Positions 33,293-39,533 of a stretch of 39,533 nucleotides of DNA are shown piece after piece. The translations under genes and the position numbers were made by a program. Within the stretch, counting starts at the first letter, position 1; every line of letters begins with the position of its first letter. Origin of the DNA: Actinomycetota bacterium (GTDB lineage: Bacteria > Actinomycetota > Actinomycetes > Actinomycetales > Cellulomonadaceae); NCBI GenBank assembly GCA_018898235.1, contig JAHIJU010000101.1, positions 1-39,533 on the forward strand, read 5' to 3'. The notes beneath the pieces were generated by a model. That model was not told where the DNA came from, did not search any database, and was given only the letters and a program-made list of their open reading frames with translations.

Positions 33293-33346
33293 CCCCCGCC
33301 TGCTCCCGCCCGCACCGCTGACCCCCGCCTGTTCCCGCCCGCCCCG
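33289..33346. repeat. 29-bp direct repeat across the MFS stop codon
   Basis: Two adjacent copies (33289-33317 and 33318-33346), both starting CTGACCCCCGCCTG and differing at about two positions. The first contains the MFS TGA stop. Probably a local slippage duplication. Confidence 0.75.
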
Positions 33347-33699
33347 GCCTCCTTCGTCCTCGGCCGTCGCTCGCCTCGACCCGCCCGCCCCGCTCCCATC
33401 CTTGGCCCCCGCCCGCCTCGGCTGTCCGGTGCGGATTCGGCCAACATCTGAGCCGAAGCGGCGTGGGTTGGACGATGTGGGCCGGCTCGGTGAGGGAGTG
33501 AGGGCGTGAGGGCGTGAGGGAGTGGGGGCGTGAGGGCGGGGTCGGTGGGTGGGTGGGCACGGCAGGTCCGTCCGGGTGAATCGGCCCAAGTCGGACATTT
33601 CCATCCTTGACGGTGGGACTCCTCGCCCGCAGGCTCATTGAGAGCGGCTGGGGCCACACCGGGCGCCGAGCCGCCGGGTGCTGTCGAGAGGTGACGATC
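33293..33699. other. Repeat-rich intergenic region before the GGDEF gene
   Basis: About 400 bp without a convincing gene. It contains the second copy of the 29-bp repeat, a pyrimidine-rich stretch to about 33420, the octamer array at 33490-33537 and a G-run cluster to about 33560. The last 140 bp before the GTG at 33700 probably hold the promoter of the GGDEF gene. Confidence 0.6.
33490..33537. repeat. Octamer array GTGAGGGM with adjoining G-runs
   Basis: Six tandem octamers GTGAGGGA/C, one with a G for A change, followed by GGGG, GGG, GGG and GGG runs (to about 33557) that could fold into a G-quadruplex on the plus strand. Likely a slippage-prone simple repeat upstream of the GGDEF gene. 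Confidence 0.75.
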
Positions 33700-35076
33700 G
33701 TGACCGGGCTTGACGGAGTGTTGACGGGGGCCGGGCGCGAGCCGGGCGCCGCAGTCGACCGACCGTGCGCCCTGCACCCCGCGACGTCGGGTCCGAGCGA
33801 TGCCGGGATCTTCCGGACCGTCGTCGACACCAGCCCGGTGGGCCTGGCCGTCGTCGAGTGCGACGGGTGCGTCACCTACGTGAACCCGTCGATGCTGCGG
33901 TTGGCGCACTGCACGAACCGCGAGTTCGGGGCGTGGTCGCGCGAGTCGCTGGCGCCCCCGGGTCACGGCGAGGTCGCCGAACCCGTCGATCCCGAGCGCT
34001 TCGAGCCCGACGGCTCCACCCTGGTCACGGTCGAACGGCTCCTGCGGCTCGTCGACGGCACGACCATCTGGGCCCTCCTGGAGTTCACCCGGGTGCGTTC
34101 AGGTGAGGGTCCGGCCTCGACTCACATCCGCCTCACCGATGTGACCGAACGTCACCGCCTGCTGACCGACCTGCAGGTGGCCGAGGCGCAGTACCGGGTG
34201 CTCGTCGAGCGGATCCCGGCGATCGTCTACACGGCCGAGCCCGGTGCGGACGGCCGCTGGCTCTACGTGAGCCCGCAGATCGAGCGGATGCTCGGTTTCA
34301 CGGTCGAGGAGTGGATGGCGGACCCCACGCTCTGGTACCGCCAGGTGCACGCCGACGATGTGGCATCGGCGCTGCAGAGCGATGTGGACCTCGCGTCGCG
34401 CGGCCCGTCGCCCAGCACGTCACCCCTCACCTACCGGATGTACCGGCGCGACCGGAGCGTCATCTGGGTGCGCGACTCGGCCTCGGTGGTCCTCGACCCC
34501 GACGGTCGCCCGATCTACCACGGGGTGCTCGCCGACGTCACGGCCGAGAAGGCGCTCGAGGAGCGGCTGGCGTACCTGGCCGACCACGACCAGCTCACCG
34601 GTCTGCTCAACGGTGGCGCATTCGCCGACCGGCTCTCCGCCGCTCTGGATGCCTCGGCTCCCGGTGAGCTGGTCGGGGTGGTGTTCGTCGACCTCGACAA
34701 GTTCAAGGCCGTCAACGACGCCTACGGCCACGCCGCGGGCGACGCCCTGCTGCGCCAGATCGGCCAGTCGCTCGTGGCCTCGTTCCGGTCGCTGAGCGGG
34801 ACGGCGCTCGGCCGGCTCGGCGGCGACGAGTTCGCGATCCTCGCCCAGGGTGTGGACGAGGTGGGTCTGGAGCGCATCGCGGCGCGGGCCCTCGTCGCGG
34901 TCCAACGCGCCTCGGTCCAGGCCGGTGGTCGGTTGCTGGGTGCGGGGGCCAGCGTGGGTGTGGCGCTCGGGCGGCACGGCGATGCGTCCGGGGAGCTGCT
35001 GAGCCGCGCCGACCAGGCCATGTACCGCGCCAAGACCCGTGGCGGCGGCCGGGTGGGTCGGGCGCGGACCGCCTGA
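33700..35076 (+). CDS. PAS-PAS-GGDEF protein, probable diguanylate cyclase
   Basis: 458 residues. Two PAS-like domains (about 40-165 and 175-310; the second with YVSPQIERMLGFTVEEW) are followed by a GGDEF domain. The signature GGDEF is intact at 374-378, and HDQLTGLLNGGAF, VDLDKFKAVND and ADQAMYRAK are the usual supporting motifs, so it should make cyclic di-GMP. An RxxD inhibitory site is absent at the usual position. No EAL domain or membrane segment is seen; signals are probably sensed in the cytoplasm by the PAS domains. The GTG at 33700 was chosen for GAGAGG 8 nt upstream. Confidence 0.9.
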   Translation: MTGLDGVLTGAGREPGAAVDRPCALHPATSGPSDAGIFRTVVDTSPVGLAVVECDGCVTYVNPSMLRLAHCTNREFGAWSRESLAPPGHGEVAEPVDPERFEPDGSTLVTVERLLRLVDGTTIWALLEFTRVRSGEGPASTHIRLTDVTERHRLLTDLQVAEAQYRVLVERIPAIVYTAEPGADGRWLYVSPQIERMLGFTVEEWMADPTLWYRQVHADDVASALQSDVDLASRGPSPSTSPLTYRMYRRDRSVIWVRDSASVVLDPDGRPIYHGVLADVTAEKALEERLAYLADHDQLTGLLNGGAFADRLSAALDASAPGELVGVVFVDLDKFKAVNDAYGHAAGDALLRQIGQSLVASFRSLSGTALGRLGGDEFAILAQGVDEVGLERIAARALVAVQRASVQAGGRLLGAGASVGVALGRHGDASGELLSRADQAMYRAKTRGGGRVGRARTA

Positions 35077-35078
35077 TC

Positions 35079-35113
35079 GCGCTGCCTGGTCCGCGCGTCG
35101 GACCAGGCAGCGC
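35079..35113. terminator. Strong bidirectional terminator hairpin
   Basis: A perfect 14-bp stem (35079-35092 with 35100-35113; arm GCGCTGCCTGGTCC) around a 7-nt loop, placed exactly between the converging GGDEF and poxB genes, 2 and 9 bp from their stops. No T-tract, as is usual in this GC range. Confidence 0.8.
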
Positions 35114-35122
35114 AACCGCAGG

Positions 35123-36901
35123 TCAGGGGCGCGGCACGTTGCGCAGGTTGGATCGGGCCATCGCCATGACCTCGCCCAGCCCGCCGCCGAGCACCTCCTT
35201 GCTCATGGCGGCGGTGAAGCCGCTGATCTGCTTGGCGGTGATCTTCGGCGGGATGGACAGCGCCCGCGGGTCGGTGACCAGGTCGACGAGGGCCGGCCCG
35301 TCGTGCGCGAACGCGGCACGCAGCGCCTCGCGGATCTTGGTCGGTTCGGTGACCCGGGTGGACGGGATGCCGAGCGAGGAGGCCAGCGCCGCGTAGTCGA
35401 CCGACGGGGAGTCGGTGGCGTACGACGGCAGCCCGTCGACCAGCATCTCCAGACGCACCATGCCGAGCGTGGCGTTGTCGAACACGACGATCTTCACCGG
35501 CAGGTTGTACTGGACGACGGTGATGAGCTCACCGAGCAGCATGGACAGCCCGCCGTCGCCGACGATCGCGACCACCTGGCGCTGGTCGTCCTTGCGGGCC
35601 TTGGGGTCGTGGGTTGCCATCGCGGCGCCGATGGCGTGGGACAGCGAGTTGGCCATCGACCCGTGCAGGAACGAGCCGATGACGCGGCGCCCGCCCGTCG
35701 GGGTGATGTAGCGCGCGGCCCACACGTTGCCCATCCCGGTGTCGACCGTGAAGACGGCGTCGGAGCGGGCCTCCTCGTCGAGCACGACGGCGGCGTACTC
35801 GGGGTGGATCGGCAGCGTGTGCTCGACGTCCTTGGTGTAGGCGCCGACCACCCCCGACATGGCCTTGTGGTGCTTGGCGACCATCTTGTCGAGGAACTTG
35901 CGGTCCTTCTTCTTGGTCACCAGCGGCAGGAGCGCGCGCACCGTCTCGCCGACGTCGGCGAGCACGACGAGGTCGTTGCGGGTGCGCCGGCCCAGGTGGG
36001 TGGGGTCGATCTCGACCTGGGCGGTGCGTACGTGCTCGGGTAGGAACTGGTCGTACGGGAAGTCGGTGCCGAGCAGCACCAGCAGGTCGGCGCCCTCCAT
36101 CGCGGTCTGGCAGGCGCCGTAGCCGAGCAGCCCGGACATGCCGACGTCGAACGGGTTGTCCTCCTGGATCCACTCCTTGCCGCGCAGCGTGTGCCCGACG
36201 GGGGCCGCGACCTTGTCGGCCAGCGCGATGACGTCCTGGGCGGCGTGCTTGACGCCCGCGCCGGCGAAGAAGGTGACCTTCTCGGCGGAGTCGATGGCCT
36301 GCGCCAGGGCGGCGAGCGCGTTGCCGTCGGGTACCACGTGCGGGGCCGGCGGGGGCAGCAGCACGTCGATACCGTCCTCGACGGCGTCCTGGTCGGCGAC
36401 GTCGCCGGGGATGGTGAGCACCGCGACGCCCGGGGCGCCGTAGGCGTGGTGGATGGCCGAGCGGATGACGCGCGGTGCCTGCTTGGCCGAGCTGATCATC
36501 TCGGAGTACACCGAGCACTCGACGAACAGCCGGTCGGGGTGGGTCTCCTGGAAGTACCCGGTGCCGATCTGGTGGCTGGGGATGTGCGAGGCGATGGCCA
36601 GCACGGGGACGCGGCTGCGGTTGGCGTCGTACAGACCGTTGATGAGGTGCAGGTTCCCCGGGCCGCAGGACCCGGCGCAGACGGCGAGGCGGCCGGTGAG
36701 CTCGGCCTCGGCGGCGGCGGCGAAGGCCCCGGCCTCCTCGTGGCGCACGTGCACCCAGGCGATGTCGGCACCGCCGTCGCGGGCCCGCCGGATGGCGTCG
36801 ACGACGGGGTTGAGGCTGTCGCCGACGATGCCGTAGACGTGCCGGACGCCGGCGGCGATGAGCTGGGAGACGAGCTGGTCGGCCAGGGTGCGACGAGCCA
36901 T
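35123..36901 (-). CDS. poxB: Pyruvate dehydrogenase (quinone) / pyruvate oxidase
   Basis: 592 residues. ThDP- and FAD-dependent flavoenzyme that oxidises pyruvate to acetate and CO2 and passes electrons to membrane quinone. YGIVGDSLNPVVDAIRR and the ThDP glutamate in HVRHEEAGAFAAAA are at the N-terminus; the central FAD domain includes the GTDFPYDQFLP stretch; the ThDP/Mg motif starts GDGGLSMLLGEL in the C-terminal third and ends in FDNATLG. This matches the PoxB/Pqo group rather than acetolactate synthase. ATG with GAGAGG 8 nt upstream. A plausible promoter lies directly upstream. Confidence 0.94.
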   Translation of the reverse strand: MARRTLADQLVSQLIAAGVRHVYGIVGDSLNPVVDAIRRARDGGADIAWVHVRHEEAGAFAAAAEAELTGRLAVCAGSCGPGNLHLINGLYDANRSRVPVLAIASHIPSHQIGTGYFQETHPDRLFVECSVYSEMISSAKQAPRVIRSAIHHAYGAPGVAVLTIPGDVADQDAVEDGIDVLLPPPAPHVVPDGNALAALAQAIDSAEKVTFFAGAGVKHAAQDVIALADKVAAPVGHTLRGKEWIQEDNPFDVGMSGLLGYGACQTAMEGADLLVLLGTDFPYDQFLPEHVRTAQVEIDPTHLGRRTRNDLVVLADVGETVRALLPLVTKKKDRKFLDKMVAKHHKAMSGVVGAYTKDVEHTLPIHPEYAAVVLDEEARSDAVFTVDTGMGNVWAARYITPTGGRRVIGSFLHGSMANSLSHAIGAAMATHDPKARKDDQRQVVAIVGDGGLSMLLGELITVVQYNLPVKIVVFDNATLGMVRLEMLVDGLPSYATDSPSVDYAALASSLGIPSTRVTEPTKIREALRAAFAHDGPALVDLVTDPRALSIPPKITAKQISGFTAAMSKEVLGGGLGEVMAMARSNLRNVPRP

Positions 36902-36921
36902 GGGAGGGACCTCTCGGTGAG

Positions 36922-36970
36922 ATGTGAATTCATCCCATCATTAACCCGAGGTGGGACCTTTGTCACATCA
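36922..36970 (-). promoter_or_regulatory. Candidate poxB promoter region
   Basis: Read on the minus strand, GTGACA and TAATGA are separated by 17 bp and lie just before poxB in a locally A/T-rich patch. GATGTGA and TCACATC (36921-36927, 36963-36969) are inverted around it. The assignment is by eye. Confidence 0.35.
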
Positions 36971-36987
36971 CCCTGGCTCAGATCGCG

Positions 36988-38205
36988 CTACAGCGCCCGA
37001 TCGGCCGCCCCCTGCGCCGCGCGGAGCTTGAGTGTCGGCGCGGACAGCAGCGCACTGGCCAGCACGATCACCCCGGCCGCGACTGTGACCAGGAACCCTC
37101 CCCGCGCGCCGTGCGCGTCGATCATCGCGCCGCCCACCGCGGAGCCGACACTCACACCGACGCCGATCGAGGTGCCCAGGAAGGTGAGGCCCTCGGTCAA
37201 CCGGGTGGCCGGGACGAGCAACGAGACGAGTGCGTTGCCGTTGATGATCGTCGGCGCGATCGTCAGCCCCGTGACGAGCATCGCGACCGCCAACGCCGGC
37301 AGGGTCGTGACCAGGACGAACGAGCTGATACCCAGGGCCAGCAGCACGGCACCGATGACGAAGCTCCTGGCCAGCGGACCGTTGCGCGGCCGGGCGCCGT
37401 ACACCAGACCCGCCAGCAGCGAGCCGACCCCGAACGCCCCGAGGATCACCCCGGCGAGCGCCTTGTGCCCCTGCTCGGTGGCCAGCGCCACCGTTGCCAC
37501 ATCGGTCGCGCCGAAGATCGCCCCGATCGCGACGAACACCACGAGCAGGGCCACCATCCCCGGCGCACGCAGCACCGTGCCGCGGGTGCGCGGCTGGGAC
37601 CGGGGTGCGGGCGGCGGGGCGGTGCGTCGCTGGGACAGGAACCACAGACCGCCCACCACCATCGCAACCCCGGGCAGCACGAGCCCCGCGGCCGGGTTGA
37701 CCGAGGTGGCCAGCACCGTGGTGATCACCGGGCCGATGATGAACACCACCTCGTCCAGCGCCGACTCCCACGAGTACGCCGTGTGCAGCCGCCCGGGTTC
37801 GGTGCTCAGCAGCAGCGTCCACCGGGCCCGCACCAGCGCACCGAACGGTCCCATCCCGGCACCCGTGACCGCCGCCGCCAGGAACAACCACACCGGCGCG
37901 ACTGCGAGCATCCCGCCGCCGACGAGGCCCACCAGCCCCACGGCGCTCACCACGACCGCGGGCCGCATCACCCGGGGCTGGCCGAACCGGTCGACCAGGT
38001 TCGCCAGGATCGGGCTGCACACCGCCTGTGCGACGACGTACGCCCCGCTCACCTGACCGGCCAGCGCGTAGCTGCCGTACACGGCCTGGACCATGAGAAC
38101 CGTGCCGATGCCGACCATGGACATCGGCATCCGGGCGAGCACGCCGGCGGCGGAGAACCTGGCAGCCCCGGGGCGCGCGAGGACGTCACGGTAGGGGCTG
38201 AGCAT
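36988..38205 (-). CDS. MFS transporter, drug-efflux-like
   Basis: 405 residues with about twelve membrane helices. The N-terminus (LARMPMSMVGIGTVLMVQAV) and the loop ANLVDRFGQPRVMRP between helices 2 and 3 are typical of a group of actinobacterial MFS proteins of unknown substrate. A basic, Pro-rich loop around residues 191-207 separates the halves. GAGAGGA precedes the ATG by about 8 nt. Divergent from the GNAT gene with only 90 bp between starts. Confidence 0.9.
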   Translation of the reverse strand: MLSPYRDVLARPGAARFSAAGVLARMPMSMVGIGTVLMVQAVYGSYALAGQVSGAYVVAQAVCSPILANLVDRFGQPRVMRPAVVVSAVGLVGLVGGGMLAVAPVWLFLAAAVTGAGMGPFGALVRARWTLLLSTEPGRLHTAYSWESALDEVVFIIGPVITTVLATSVNPAAGLVLPGVAMVVGGLWFLSQRRTAPPPAPRSQPRTRGTVLRAPGMVALLVVFVAIGAIFGATDVATVALATEQGHKALAGVILGAFGVGSLLAGLVYGARPRNGPLARSFVIGAVLLALGISSFVLVTTLPALAVAMLVTGLTIAPTIINGNALVSLLVPATRLTEGLTFLGTSIGVGVSVGSAVGGAMIDAHGARGGFLVTVAAGVIVLASALLSAPTLKLRAAQGAADRAL

Positions 38206-38295
38206 CAGGACATCCTCTCACCGGGGTGGCGGCGCGCCTGCGGCGCGGTGGCGTTCCGCGCGCGGCGGGCGCCGCCGGGAGCGACGATCGAACCC

Positions 38296-38625
38296 ATGAC
38301 GCATTCGCCCGAGCCAGGGCTCCACGTGGTCGAGGTCCCCGAACGCCGCCGGTTCGAGGTCCGGACCTCCGACGGCACGATGATCGGCCAGGCCGACTAC
38401 GACCGGACCGGACCCGTGCTGGCGTTCACCCACACCGAGGTCGACGGGGCGTTCGAGGGGCGCGGCGTCGCGTCGTTCCTGGTCCAGCAGGCGCTCGACG
38501 AGGTCCGGGCCTCGGGGCGCACGATCGTCCCGTACTGCCCGTACGTCCGCGCGTGGCTGCACCGCCACCCGGACTACCAGGACCTCCTCGCGCCGCCCCC
38601 CGCCGAACCCCCAGCCCGGCCCTGA
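38296..38625 (+). CDS. Small GNAT-like N-acetyltransferase (YjdJ/GCN5-related)
   Basis: 109 residues. The stretch FTHTEVDGAFEGRGVASFLVQQALDEVR contains the acetyl-CoA pyrophosphate loop (GRGVAS) of the short GNAT group typified by YjdJ, and CPYVRAWLHRHPDYQDL is the conserved C-terminal element. Substrate unknown. The start ATG has only a distant GGGAG. A Pro/Ala-rich tail follows the domain. Convergent with pgm. Confidence 0.88.
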   Translation: MTHSPEPGLHVVEVPERRRFEVRTSDGTMIGQADYDRTGPVLAFTHTEVDGAFEGRGVASFLVQQALDEVRASGRTIVPYCPYVRAWLHRHPDYQDLLAPPPAEPPARP

Positions 38626-38692
38626 TCCCACCGGCTCCCGACCTCGGCCTGCCTGCCCCAACCCGGACCGGGCGGAGGGGGCGGGGCGGACG

Positions 38693-39533
<841 letters not shown>

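Noticed and set aside
33490..33537. Tandem octamers considered as a CRISPR array
   Set aside because: Units are 8 bp, contiguous and without spacers; no cas genes are present.
31421..33604. A 727-codon open frame on the minus strand, opposite the MFS gene
   Set aside because: Low-complexity Arg/Asp/Gly/Gln composition antisense to a certain transporter gene; only the separate PucR-like frame within the gap looks real.
35079..35113. The hairpin arms contain CTGGTCC and GGACCAG, resembling FadR half-sites
   Set aside because: The 7-nt centre gives the wrong spacing, and its position between two converging genes is explained by termination.
36921..36969. GATGTGA and TCACATC as a CRP/GlxR site
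   Set aside because: The halves are 35 bp apart rather than 6, so a single CRP-type dimer could not span them.

Overview
The window is about 39.5 kb of very GC-rich DNA, densely packed and full of GTG starts and 4-bp ATGA/GTGA gene overlaps. It looks like the chromosome of an actinobacterium. Gene content (split hemC and hemD, HemY-type oxidase, CsoR copper operon, quinone-type pyruvate dehydrogenase) would fit Micrococcales, perhaps a Cellulomonadaceae relative, but this placement is inference. I see no rRNA, tRNA, CRISPR, transposase or phage structural gene.

Layout. (1) 1-2240, minus strand: copper operon csoR-copZ-copA with a CsoR-type operator in front; copA runs off the left edge. (2) 2246-3001: an orphan LuxR-type regulator with a degenerate receiver. 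(3) 3113-8297, minus strand: haem operon hemE-hemG(HemY)-hemC-hemD-hemB, with overlaps or tiny gaps at each junction. hemL (minus) and hemA (plus) lie further on at 11211-14040 and are transcribed divergently. Between hemE and hemL sits an accessory stretch (8361-11126) of unrecognised genes: one 307-aa protein and a small three-gene set of less GC-rich DNA, in which two apparently related soluble proteins flank a three-helix membrane protein. (4) 14050-16504: an APH-fold kinase and purB. (5) 16644-18268: a WxG-motif small protein translationally coupled to an alpha/beta hydrolase with a helical N-terminal region, resembling ESX-associated pairs. (6) 18290-23779: a four-helix membrane protein, a HisC-family aminotransferase, and a three-gene 2-oxo acid dehydrogenase operon (E1 alpha, E1 beta, E2, no E3) preceded by a doubled CTACG-N4-CGTAG operator. 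(7) 23907-31511, minus strand: amidase, oligopeptide-type ABC importer (lipoprotein, two permeases, fused double ATPase) and a GntR/FadR-type regulator. FadR-like operators lie in front of both the amidase and the regulator. A truncated PucR-family remnant sits just upstream. (8) 32015-39533: two MFS transporters, a PAS-PAS-GGDEF protein, a pyruvate:quinone oxidoreductase, a small GNAT and the 3' part of pgm.

How it works together. The copper genes sense (CsoR), carry (CopZ) and export (CopA) Cu(I). The hem genes supply every step from glutamyl-tRNA to coproporphyrinogen/protoporphyrin oxidation; the chelatase and, if the coproporphyrin route is used, the decarboxylase are not here. A 13-bp palindrome, TGACGCNGCGTCA, occurs in the 5' end of hemE and in two diverged copies before hemA, and may coordinate the two transcription units. 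The ABC-amidase operon looks like a self-contained, FadR-type-regulated system for import and hydrolysis of an amide or peptide-like substrate.

The observations I would look at first are the hem palindromes, the FadR-like operator pair, the PucR remnant, the 9.7-11.1 kb three-gene set and the doubled operator before the dehydrogenase genes.
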